NCBI GenBank assembly: GCA_024226515.1
Contig: JAAELQ010000173.1
Coordinates: forward strand, 1 to 60,136
Length of the DNA: 60,136 nt
Source of the DNA: a bacterium
GTDB taxonomy: Bacteria; Acidobacteriota; Polarisedimenticolia; Polarisedimenticolales; Polarisedimenticolaceae
Direction: 5' to 3'
Shown here: positions 8,953 to 16,475 of the stretch, piece by piece
Layout: every line of letters begins with the position of its first letter
How positions within the stretch are numbered: position 1 is the first letter of the stretch
Notes under the pieces: generated by a model
Told to the model about the DNA's origin: nothing
The model's database searches: none
The model's input: the letters and a program-made list of their open reading frames with translations, nothing else
Program-made: the position numbers and the translations under genes

Positions 8953-10895
8953 GGACGCGCATCGCCTGTATCGCGCTGGCGCTCGGCAGCCTGCTCGGCG
9001 GCGCGGCCGACGCCATCGTCGTGCGCCACGATCGCGACGCGGTGGCGACCACCGAGGAGGCGAAGCGCTTCCGCGCCGTGTGCAAGGTGCTGCCCGACGG
9101 AGAGGGTGTGCTCGTCGCGCCGCGCTGGGTGTTGACGGCGGATCACGTCGCGACCGGGGCCTCGCTCGGGCAATTGCGTGTCGTGTTCGGCGGTGTGGAG
9201 TACCGCATCGAGGAAGTGTTCTCGCATCCCGACGCGCGCGCGGGGCGACACGACATCGCGTTGATGCGGCTCGCGCAACCCGTGCAACGCGTCGAGCCGC
9301 TGGAGCTCGACTTCGACGACGGGCTGGTCCAGGGCGCCGTCGTGTGGATGGCCGGGCGCGGGGACCACGGCGACGGCAAGCAGGCGGTCGTCGGCAACGA
9401 CGGAAAGCTGCGAGTCGCGGAGAACGCGATTCACATCCTGGAGAACGACCGGCTGGCCGTGCGGCTGGACGCGCCGGACGACGGCGCGCTGGAGGCCGAG
9501 GGCATCAGCGGCCCCGGCGACAGCGGCACCCCGATTCTGCTGGAGAAGGACGGAAAGCTGCGCGTGGTGGGCATCGGCTCGGTCGGGCAGACCCCGAAGG
9601 GGATGCGCTACGGGATGTACGGCAGCCTGGATTTTTTCATCCGCGTGCAGTCCCATCGCGAGTGGTTCGGCGAGGTGCTCGCGGCTGACTGTACGCCGTC
9701 GCAGGCGAGGCCGGGCGCGGCCGCCGGCGCCGCGGGAATCGTCCGCGAGGTCGCGGGCCTGGTCCAACAGCATTTTCTCGACGCCGAACTCCGTGGTCTG
9801 GACTGGAACGCGGTACGGGACGAGCACATCGCCCTCGCCGCGGACGTCGCGACGACGGCCGAACGCACGGCGCTGATCAACGGCATGCTGGCCCGACTGG
9901 AGACGTCGCACACACACCATTTCACACCGGACGCGCCCGAGTACTATCAGCTGCTCGATCTGTTCGCGTTCGCCTTCCGCGACTGGATACAGGAGCTGAT
10001 GCCGCCCGATGGAGTCGTCACGTATCCCGGCATCGGCCTGATCACGCGTGAGCGCGACGGCAGGCACTTCGTCATCGGCAAGATCCACGGCACGCCCGCC
10101 AGCCGCTCGACGATCGCGGTCGGCGACGAGGTCCTCGCGGTGGACGACGAGCCGTTTCGCCGGGTCGCCAGCTTTCGCGGCAAGGCGGGCCGTACGGTGC
10201 GGGTCACCGTCCGACGCACCGCGGCGGGCAACGGTCGCAGCACCATCGAGCTGACGCCGCAGATGCTGCAGCCGGGGCGGATGTTCCTGGACTCCGTACG
10301 TGCGAGCGCCCGGGTCTATCGCCGCGACGGGGCCGGCGTGGCCTACGTGCGCGTCTGGTCCTACGCGGGCGAACAGTACCAGCGCGAGCTGGAGCAGCAG
10401 CTGCGCACGGAGGCGCTCGCCGGGACGGACGCGCTGGTGCTCGACATCCGCGACGGCTGGGGCGGCGCCAGCCCGCGCTACCTCAACCTGTTCAATCCGA
10501 ACGTGCCCGTGCTGCAGTCACGCGCCCGCGGCGCCGAGTGGGGCACGCACGACACGCAGTGGCGCAAGCCGGTCGTGCTGCTCGTCAACGGCGGAACGCG
10601 CAGCGGCAAGGAGGTGCTGGCCCACGGCTTTCGTACGCTGGACATCGGCCCCGTCGTGGGCTCGCGCACCGCCGGGGCGGTGACGGCCGGCCGGTTGTTC
10701 CGCCTGTCGAACGACGACCTGCTGTACCTCGCCGTGTCCGACATCCTGGTCGACGGCGTGCGGCTCGAGGGCCGGGGTGTCGAGCCGGACGTGGTCGTGC
10801 CGTTCGAGGTCGAGTATTCCGGCGGCGTCGACCCGCAGCTCGATCGCGCGCTCGAGGTCGCGGCCGGCTTGGTGCAGGCGGCGGCGCAGCCCTAG
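8949..10895 (+). CDS. Exported double protease: trypsin-like (S1) fused to S41/CPP-like domain with PDZ
   Basis: A 648-residue exported protein. I start it at the TTG at 8949, inside the stop of the preceding gene (TTGA), because this yields a clean signal peptide ending 'GGAADA'. Residues about 25-235 are a chymotrypsin fold with an apparent triad H66 ('TADHVA'), D102 ('RHDIALM') and S192 ('GPGDSGTP'). Residues about 265-450 hold the S41 N-terminal helices and a PDZ domain ('IHGTPASRS', 'VGDEVLAVDDEPF'). Residues about 450-640 resemble the tail-specific protease core with 'VLDIRDGWGG' and the catalytic-Ser region S552-G-K554 in 'NGGTRSGKE'. Both protease families occur separately; this order in one chain is unusual. 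A role in envelope protein turnover with the coupled serine hydrolase is inferred. Confidence 0.82.
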   Translation: MRTRIACIALALGSLLGGAADAIVVRHDRDAVATTEEAKRFRAVCKVLPDGEGVLVAPRWVLTADHVATGASLGQLRVVFGGVEYRIEEVFSHPDARAGRHDIALMRLAQPVQRVEPLELDFDDGLVQGAVVWMAGRGDHGDGKQAVVGNDGKLRVAENAIHILENDRLAVRLDAPDDGALEAEGISGPGDSGTPILLEKDGKLRVVGIGSVGQTPKGMRYGMYGSLDFFIRVQSHREWFGEVLAADCTPSQARPGAAAGAAGIVREVAGLVQQHFLDAELRGLDWNAVRDEHIALAADVATTAERTALINGMLARLETSHTHHFTPDAPEYYQLLDLFAFAFRDWIQELMPPDGVVTYPGIGLITRERDGRHFVIGKIHGTPASRSTIAVGDEVLAVDDEPFRRVASFRGKAGRTVRVTVRRTAAGNGRSTIELTPQMLQPGRMFLDSVRASARVYRRDGAGVAYVRVWSYAGEQYQRELEQQLRTEALAGTDALVLDIRDGWGGASPRYLNLFNPNVPVLQSRARGAEWGTHDTQWRKPVVLLVNGGTRSGKEVLAHGFRTLDIGPVVGSRTAGAVTAGRLFRLSNDDLLYLAVSDILVDGVRLEGRGVEPDVVVPFEVEYSGGVDPQLDRALEVAAGLVQAAAQP

Positions 10896-10919
10896 CCGCC
10901 GATGCACTCGCACGCCGCG

Positions 10920-11474
10920 CTAAGGAGCGTTCCCGCTCTTGGCGGCCGGCTTCGTGGCGCGACCCTCGTGGTTCAGTCGCAGGGCTTCGGGGTCCTGACC
11001 CATGTAGCCCTTCATCGACCAGCCGTCGCTCTCCCGATGGATCGTCAGACGCTGGTGAAACGTGCTGCCGTCGATCCACTCGAACGACCCGCTGAACTCC
11101 AGCGTGCCGTCGTCGGCGAAGGATCCACGCATCGCCATCGTCACGTGACTCTGGTTGTCGATCCAGGTGCGCACGTACTCCTCCGCGATGTCGTCCCATG
11201 CGATGCGCGCCGAGCCGAACATGTCGCCGATCGGCGTGCCCTTCATCTCGGTGGACTGCTCGAGCCACACGCCGCCCGGCAACCAGCGGATCTCGGACCT
11301 GTGTTCTCCGCCGTGCACCTCGTCGCGCATGTACATCTTCGACGCGATCGTCCACTCGCCCACCATGAAGTCGAGCTTGCGCTGCGCCTCCCCGGGTTTC
11401 ATCACGACCGGCTGGGCGGACGCGCCGAGCGCCGCGAGGGCGGTGACGAGAACTGCGGAACACACCTTGAACAT
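10920..11474 (-). CDS. Exported DUF1579-type protein
   Basis: A 184-residue protein with a signal peptide (MFKVCSAVLVT... to 'GASA') and a body typical of DUF1579 ('LDFMVGEWTI', 'WLPGGVWLEQ', 'SFEWIDGSTFHQRLT'), a lipocalin-like beta-barrel family of unknown function common in soil bacteria. The ATG at 11474 has GGGAGAG about 8 bases upstream; the frame is open much further back without any signal. It is divergent from the next gene, with 39 bases between the two starts, so both promoters must be compact or overlap the coding starts. Confidence 0.75.
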   Translation of the reverse strand: MFKVCSAVLVTALAALGASAQPVVMKPGEAQRKLDFMVGEWTIASKMYMRDEVHGGEHRSEIRWLPGGVWLEQSTEMKGTPIGDMFGSARIAWDDIAEEYVRTWIDNQSHVTMAMRGSFADDGTLEFSGSFEWIDGSTFHQRLTIHRESDGWSMKGYMGQDPEALRLNHEGRATKPAAKSGNAP

Positions 11475-11513
11475 GGCGCTCTCCCGGGCATCTGAGTGGT
11501 ACAGTCCCCCTAT

Positions 11514-12356
11514 ATGACATCGACAACGGCACGCACTGCAAGCATTCTCTCGATTCTGCTGCTGGCCTGCGTCACGGCAGTGGCGGAGAGCGCGACGATC
11601 CGTGGGCGCGTCGTTTCCGGCGAAACCGGCGCTCCGATTCCGTTCGTCAACGTCGGCGTACCGCGTGCGGGGGTCGGTACCGTCGCGGGAGAGGACGGGG
11701 CATTCACACTGGAGCGCGTGCAACCGGGCGCGACGGTCGTCTTCTCGGCCGTCCGTCACGAGACGCTGTCCGTCGTCGCCGAACGCCTACCCGAGGACGG
11801 GAAGATCGAGTTGACGCCCCTGGGCCTGGGGTTTCGCGAAGAGGTCTCGGTCAAGGCGAAGCCGCCGGGAGATCCCGACGTGTTCGGGCGTCGGTACGAG
11901 GGCCGGGGTTACGGCATGGGCTTCGGCAGCGCGTTGCTCGGCGCGGAGATCGGCGCCCGAATCGAGATCGACGGCCGCACGTACGTCGAGTCGGCGCACT
12001 TCGCGATCGCGCACACCGGCGGAGAGAGGTTTCTCTACCGCGTCAACCTCTACGAGTTCTCCGGCAAGACCGTCGGCGAGAAGCTGCTGCGCGAGGACGT
12101 GATCCTCGAGGCGGCCCAGCAGCGCGGCACGCTGACGGTCGACCTGCGCGAGCTGGGCCTGGTCGTCGAGGACGACGTGCTGCTGTCGCTGGAGTGGATC
12201 CGGGGCGACCGCGAACTGGGCAACGAGAACGTGATGTTCCGCGCGAAGCCCCGCACGAAGTCCAACGTCTACCTGAAGATGACGAGCCAGATGCCGTTCA
12301 CGCCGATCGAGCGCCATGGGCTGGGTTTCTTTCTGAAGGGCCATCCGCTCGACTAG
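11514..12356 (+). CDS. Exported protein with carboxypeptidase-regulatory-like domain
   Basis: A 280-residue exported protein. After the signal peptide, residues about 30-105 form a CarboxypepD_reg-like beta-sandwich ('IRGRVVSGETGAPIPFVNV', 'EDGAFTLERVQPG'), the module that often precedes TonB receptors. The remainder resembles the extracytoplasmic beta-sandwich domain seen after it in Bacteroidota and Acidobacteriota proteins ('RIEIDGRTYVESAHFAI', 'YRVNLYEF'). There is no outer-membrane barrel. Function is unknown; cell-surface or periplasmic binding is likely. The amidohydrolase gene starts 16 bases downstream on the same strand, so co-transcription is probable. Confidence 0.75.
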   Translation: MTSTTARTASILSILLLACVTAVAESATIRGRVVSGETGAPIPFVNVGVPRAGVGTVAGEDGAFTLERVQPGATVVFSAVRHETLSVVAERLPEDGKIELTPLGLGFREEVSVKAKPPGDPDVFGRRYEGRGYGMGFGSALLGAEIGARIEIDGRTYVESAHFAIAHTGGERFLYRVNLYEFSGKTVGEKLLREDVILEAAQQRGTLTVDLRELGLVVEDDVLLSLEWIRGDRELGNENVMFRAKPRTKSNVYLKMTSQMPFTPIERHGLGFFLKGHPLD

Positions 12357-12372
12357 GCGTACATTCCGAGGC

Positions 12373-14364
12373 ATGAAGAAACGCGTGAAGCTCTCGAGGG
12401 TCCGGTTTGCCTTCGCCCTGGCGGCGCTTGCGGCTTCCGTGGCCCCGGCGGCGGAGGTCCCCGCCGACCTGATCATCGCCAACGGTTTCATCTACACCGT
12501 GAACTCCGCCCAGCCGACCGCGCAGGCGATCGCGATTCGCGACGGAGAGATCGTGTTCGTCGGCAGCGACACTGCGGCGCTGGAGTTCAAGGGGACCCGC
12601 ACGCAGACGCTGGATCTCGGCGGTCGTATGGCGATGCCGGGCATTCACGACAGCCACGTCCACATCCTCGAGGCCTTTCACGCCGCGGGCGGCACGTGTT
12701 TCCTGCCGCCCGGCCAGTCGCTGAACAGCTACATCCCGATCCTGCAGCAGTGCGCCCCGAATCAGGTCGGAACGGACTGGGTGCTGGGATTCGGACACTC
12801 GATCTTCGACCTACATCAGGAGATCGAGGCCGGGGTCGTACCGAAGGACACGCTGGACGCGGCCGTTCCGGATCAGCCGGTCGCGATCCTGGAGGAGACG
12901 TCGCACTCGGTGTGGGTCAACAGCGCGGCCCTGGCGGAGGCGGGCATCGACGCGGCAACGCCTGACCCTCCCGGCGGCAGGATCCTCAAGGTCGCGGGTA
13001 CAGGCGAGCCCAACGGAATTCTGCTCGACGCCGCCGGCGAGATGGTCATGGACCTGGCGCTGTTGCCCAACCCCGCGCTGGAGCAGATGAACTACGACGC
13101 ACTGCTCGTGGGGCTGGCCCAGGCGAACGAGAACGGCATCACCTCCCTGGCCGACGCGCGTTGTTACTGGCGCCGCGGCTACGACGCTGCCTGGACGAGG
13201 GCCCGCGACGAGGAAACGCTGACGGTTCGTGCGGTCGTGGGCCTCTGGGCCTACCCGTACGAGACGGACGACGCGCAGCAGATCGCCGATCTGATCGCGA
13301 TGTTCTCCGACGATCCACAGTCGAGATTGCGCTTCTCGCAGGTCAAGATGTACTCCGACGGCGAGCTCTCCACGACGACGGCGGCTCTCCAGCAACCGTA
13401 CGCGCCGGATCCGTTCTTCTTCACGGGAACGTTGGCCGGGCCCCTGGGGCTGAATTACTTCCAGCAGTCGAGGTTGACGACCTACGTCACGCAGCTCGAG
13501 GCCGCCGGGTTCGATATGCATATCCACGCCATCGGGGACCGTGGGGTGCATGAGGCGCTGGATGCGATCGAGGCGGCCGATCTGGCCAACGGCGGCGCAT
13601 TCGACGGAAGGCACCGACTGACCCACGTCAGTCTGGTCGAGGCCGTCGATGTGCCTCGTTTCGCCGACCTCGGCGTGATCGCCGATTTCCAGCTGCTGTC
13701 GCCGGGACTGTTCAACTTCTACTACGGCATCTATCTCGCGCCCGGCATCATCCCGCAGGAGGGCCAGCGATTGCGCACGCTGTACGACGCCGGCGCACGG
13801 GTCGTGCTCAGCAGCGACTACGACGTCGGTGACCTCTCTCCGTTCGTCGGAATGCAGACGGCGCTGTCGATGGGCTCCCAGAGCTTGCCGCATATCGACG
13901 CGGCGATCCGCGCCTACACGATCGAGCCTGCCTACCTGATGCGACAGGAAGACCGGGTGGGATCGATCGAGGTCGGCAAGCGGGCCGACATCATCGTGCT
14001 CGACAGGGACATCACCAGCGTGTCCACCGCGCAGATCGGGGGCGCCGTCGTGCAGTGGACGCTGCTCGACGGTGAGGAGGTGTGGAGACAGCCGAGCTTC
14101 TGTCCTCCCGTCCCCGGCGCGTCCGATATTCGCGTGGAGCAGGCCGGGACGACCGGCACACAGATTCAGTGGTCGGCCGACTCCGCGGCGTCGCAGTACG
14201 ACATCCTGGCAAGCCCGATGCCCGGCGCGCCGATCGCAACGGCATTCTCCGCGGTGGCCACCGTGAGCGAGACCGCGTTCGACGTTCCGCCGTCGGCCGA
14301 GGGACCCGCGGGGGCGTACTTCCTCGTGCGTGGAGAGAACAGCTGCGGTCAGCAATCGCAGTGA
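12373..14364 (+). CDS. Exported amidohydrolase (YtcJ-like) with C-terminal adhesion-like module
   Basis: A 663-residue amidohydrolase-superfamily protein. A signal peptide (1-27) is followed by the N-terminal beta-sandwich ('ADLIIANGFIYTV') and a metal-dependent TIM barrel: the H-x-H metal motif in 'MPGIHDSHVHI', later metal ligands in 'MHIHAIGD' and 'HLTHVS'-like sequence ('RLTHVSLVE'), the catalytic Asp in 'VLSSDYDV', and the closing 'GSIEVGKRADIIVLD'. Members hydrolyse amide or related C-N bonds; the substrate is not predictable. The last about 90 residues, after 'QPSFCPPVPGAS', are an extra Fn3-like module ending in a Cys-containing tail, related in style to the C-termini of the proteins at 1334-2245 and 25640-30307. 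Confidence 0.87.
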   Translation: MKKRVKLSRVRFAFALAALAASVAPAAEVPADLIIANGFIYTVNSAQPTAQAIAIRDGEIVFVGSDTAALEFKGTRTQTLDLGGRMAMPGIHDSHVHILEAFHAAGGTCFLPPGQSLNSYIPILQQCAPNQVGTDWVLGFGHSIFDLHQEIEAGVVPKDTLDAAVPDQPVAILEETSHSVWVNSAALAEAGIDAATPDPPGGRILKVAGTGEPNGILLDAAGEMVMDLALLPNPALEQMNYDALLVGLAQANENGITSLADARCYWRRGYDAAWTRARDEETLTVRAVVGLWAYPYETDDAQQIADLIAMFSDDPQSRLRFSQVKMYSDGELSTTTAALQQPYAPDPFFFTGTLAGPLGLNYFQQSRLTTYVTQLEAAGFDMHIHAIGDRGVHEALDAIEAADLANGGAFDGRHRLTHVSLVEAVDVPRFADLGVIADFQLLSPGLFNFYYGIYLAPGIIPQEGQRLRTLYDAGARVVLSSDYDVGDLSPFVGMQTALSMGSQSLPHIDAAIRAYTIEPAYLMRQEDRVGSIEVGKRADIIVLDRDITSVSTAQIGGAVVQWTLLDGEEVWRQPSFCPPVPGASDIRVEQAGTTGTQIQWSADSAASQYDILASPMPGAPIATAFSAVATVSETAFDVPPSAEGPAGAYFLVRGENSCGQQSQ

Positions 14365-14394
14365 TGCCGAGCGGCGAGGGGTCGGAGGGAAGCG

Positions 14395-14892
14395 CTACCA
14401 GAACTCCGTCCCGCGCTCTCCCTTGAATGGCCCGGCCAGGCTCGTCGTGACCCATCCGCCGTAGAAGCCGCCGGGCTGCGGGGTTACCCTCTCGTCCCCG
14501 ACGAAACAGGCATCCATCGGTCCGGCGTAGAACGCGTGGTGGTTCTTCAGCTCGTGAAACGCGGCTGTCGGCTCGGAGTAGAACCAGCCCACGTTCTCCG
14601 CGACGCGGCCACCGACACCAAGGGTCACGTAGGCCGCCTGGCCCTTCCACTCGCAGAACGAGCGTCGCCCCGACTCCTTCAGGAGGTCGCGTCTCACGTC
14701 TTCCGCGGGGAAGTAGTACGTCGGAGCATGACTCGTCTCGAGCACGCGCCACGCTCGCACGCTGTTCGCCACCTCGACACCGTTGAACACGATACGGATG
14801 CGCTCGGCCACGCGCTCGGCACGCGGAGGACGGGGGTAGTCCCAGACCGACTCTTGCCCGGGCCCTGGTTCGATGCGCGGCGGCCGCATCAT
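14395..14892 (-). CDS. DUF427 family protein
   Basis: A 165-residue cytosolic protein that fits DUF427 over most of its length: 'ESVWDYPRPPR' near the start, then 'ANSVRAWRVLETSHAPTYYF', the conserved 'FCEWKGQAAYV' and 'GWFYSEPTAAF'. The family is small, globular and of unknown biochemical function. The ATG at 14892 (or the next ATG at 14889) is at the expected distance from the first conserved motif. It is convergent with the amidohydrolase gene, with 30 bases between the stops, and there is no evident partner gene. Confidence 0.85.
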   Translation of the reverse strand: MMRPPRIEPGPGQESVWDYPRPPRAERVAERIRIVFNGVEVANSVRAWRVLETSHAPTYYFPAEDVRRDLLKESGRRSFCEWKGQAAYVTLGVGGRVAENVGWFYSEPTAAFHELKNHHAFYAGPMDACFVGDERVTPQPGGFYGGWVTTSLAGPFKGERGTEFW

Positions 14893-15036
14893 GCACCCAG
14901 CGGCAGTCGATACAGGACGCGGTCACGGATCAAAGTCTTTGCTCCGTGGTGAAGACCTGATCTTGCATCGCGCTGCCTCCGGGGTCTCTCAGGAAGGGAC
15001 CCGAGAGAATCGTCTGATTCCAGAGTTTTCCAAACG

Positions 15037-15065
15037 AAAAAGGGGCGTCCCGTTCGGGACGCCCC
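15037..15065 (-). terminator. Rho-independent terminator of the RRM gene
   Basis: A perfect 10-bp GC stem (15042-15051 pairing with 15056-15065, core GGGGCGTCCC) with the tetraloop GTTC is followed on the minus strand by a run of five T (15041-15037). It lies 34 bases after the stop of the RRM gene, so it terminates that transcript. Confidence 0.85.
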
Positions 15066-15098
15066 AGCTCTAACGATCGTCTTTAAATCGACGGTCGA

Positions 15099-15377
15099 CT
15101 AGAAGCGACCGCCGCCGCCACCGCCGCCACGCTCACGCGCTTCGTTGACGGTCAACTGCCGTCCCTCGAAGTCGCGACCGTTCAACTCGCTGATGGCCTG
15201 GTCGGCTTCCTCGTTGCTGCCCATTTCGACGAAACCGAAGCCACGCGGGCGACCGGTCTCACGATCCGTGATCAGCTTTACGTCCGTGACCGTGCGATCG
15301 TTCTGCTCGAACAGTGACCGCACCGCCGACTCGTCCGCGCTGAAGGGCAGGTTACCGACATACAATCTCGTTCCCAT
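15099..15377 (-). CDS. Single-RRM RNA-binding protein
   Basis: A 92-residue protein made of one RNA recognition motif plus a short Gly-rich tail (seven consecutive Gly near 'RERGGGG'). RNP2 is 'LYVGNL' (5-10) and RNP1 is 'RGFGFVEM' (about 45-52); the aromatic residues that stack on RNA are present. Such short glycine-tailed RRM proteins occur in cyanobacteria and several other phyla and are often cold-induced, acting as RNA chaperones. The start ATG at 15377 has GGAGTTCGAGAG upstream. A strong terminator follows. The long upstream non-coding stretch could hold a regulated 5' leader. Confidence 0.92.
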   Translation of the reverse strand: MGTRLYVGNLPFSADESAVRSLFEQNDRTVTDVKLITDRETGRPRGFGFVEMGSNEEADQAISELNGRDFEGRQLTVNEARERGGGGGGGRF

Positions 15378-15854
15378 CTCTCGAACTCCTCGCTCCCCGG
15401 GGGAGCATCCTTCAGGTTCCAGGTCCTTGACTCCACTAGCGGGTCAGGGTCTGCCGAAGCATGACACTTCGATCGGCCTCGGCACGGCAAAAAAGTCGTT
15501 TCTGTACGATTGGTTGCGACCGGGAACCCGCCAGAACGCTATAGGGATCCGGGCGATCTGTCAATCCCGCCATGCCACAGTCCTGTGGCGGTGCATTGCC
15601 CGGGCTGCAATCAGAAAGCCCCGAGAACCGTCATTTCTTCCCGAATCACACCTCTGTCCGAGGCTCTTTCTCTCCCCGGAAACACGCCCTATTGCAGGAA
15701 ACAGGTCGGGCGTCGCGGGGTCGACCCGCGCTCGGTTCACGCGGAATAACCCTGATCGTCGAACCAGACGATTCTGCCGCCCCGATCCAGTTTTTACTGG
15801 AGAGTGTACTTGTCCCGACCGGGCGTGTGGATTCAGCAAAACTCGGACCCAGTC
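15378..15854. other. 477-base non-coding stretch between RRM and outer-membrane protein genes
   Basis: No frame here has protein-family features. Both flanking genes read on the minus strand, so this is the 3' side of the outer-membrane-protein gene and the promoter/leader of the RRM gene. I see two small inverted repeats: CCAGT-TTTT-ACTGG at about 15797-15810 and CGCGGG/CCCGCG near 15714-15730. No tRNA or known riboswitch pattern was recognised. A long structured leader for the RRM mRNA, as in cold-shock genes, is possible but not shown. Confidence 0.4.
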
Positions 15855-16367
15855 TCAGAACAGGTAGCCGACGTAGACGCCGAAGACCTCCTCGTCCTCC
15901 TCGTCCTCGATGAAATCCTCGGCGAGGTAGGGCTTGATGGCCCAGTTCTTCTTCTTGCCCAGCTCGAACTCGTACCCCAGCCCCAGCCGTCCGACGTTGC
16001 GCTCTTCTCCGGCGGGGTCCTTGCGCCCCGCTGCGGCCTGTAGGCGAAGCCCGCGGTACGGCTTGAAGCCCACGCCGGCCAGGATGAGCGTCGTGTGTGC
16101 CTCGCGCTCCGCGCGCTCGAAAACGCCGCCGACGGACCAGCGCTGGTTGATGTTGTAGCCGAACTCGATCCCCAGCGTGGATTCGTTCTCGCCGTGGGCG
16201 CGGGTGGCGCCGACGAACAGCGCGACGCCGAATCTGTGATGCGGGTGGTGCTGCTCTGCATGCTCTTCGCCGTGCCCTGACCCGGGCTCTTCGGCCAGCA
16301 CCACGGGAAGAGCCGCGCCGAGCCACAGGCAACACAGCAGCGCCGTCGAGAATTGTCGTTTTCGCAT
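15855..16367 (-). CDS. Small His-rich outer-membrane beta-barrel protein
   Basis: A 170-residue exported protein. The start at 16367 (MRKRQF) precedes a signal peptide ending 'VVLAEE'. The mature N-terminus is His/Glu-rich ('HGEEHAEQHHPHHRFG'), a likely metal-binding segment. The rest consists of alternating beta strands ending in an aromatic residue ('VGYLF'), the mark of an outer-membrane barrel of about eight strands. It is transcribed divergently from a ZnuD-like TonB receptor across a 108-base shared region. His-rich surface segment plus this neighbour suggests handling of zinc or a similar metal; this is inference. The frame is open 10 codons further upstream, but without a signal peptide. 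Confidence 0.78.
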   Translation of the reverse strand: MRKRQFSTALLCCLWLGAALPVVLAEEPGSGHGEEHAEQHHPHHRFGVALFVGATRAHGENESTLGIEFGYNINQRWSVGGVFERAEREAHTTLILAGVGFKPYRGLRLQAAAGRKDPAGEERNVGRLGLGYEFELGKKKNWAIKPYLAEDFIEDEEDEEVFGVYVGYLF

Positions 16368-16475
16368 CGTGAATCTCTCTTGGTTCGGGAATATCATGTC
16401 TCGGACCGGACTTCATGCTCTCCGCGGGCCGGAGTCCTGTCAAGGTCCACGGGAGTCGCATCGGGTGTTGACGTC

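Noticed and set aside
15378..15854. tRNA gene in the long gap
   Set aside because: No acceptor stem pair with a T-arm GGTTCRANYCC pattern was found; only short unrelated inverted repeats.
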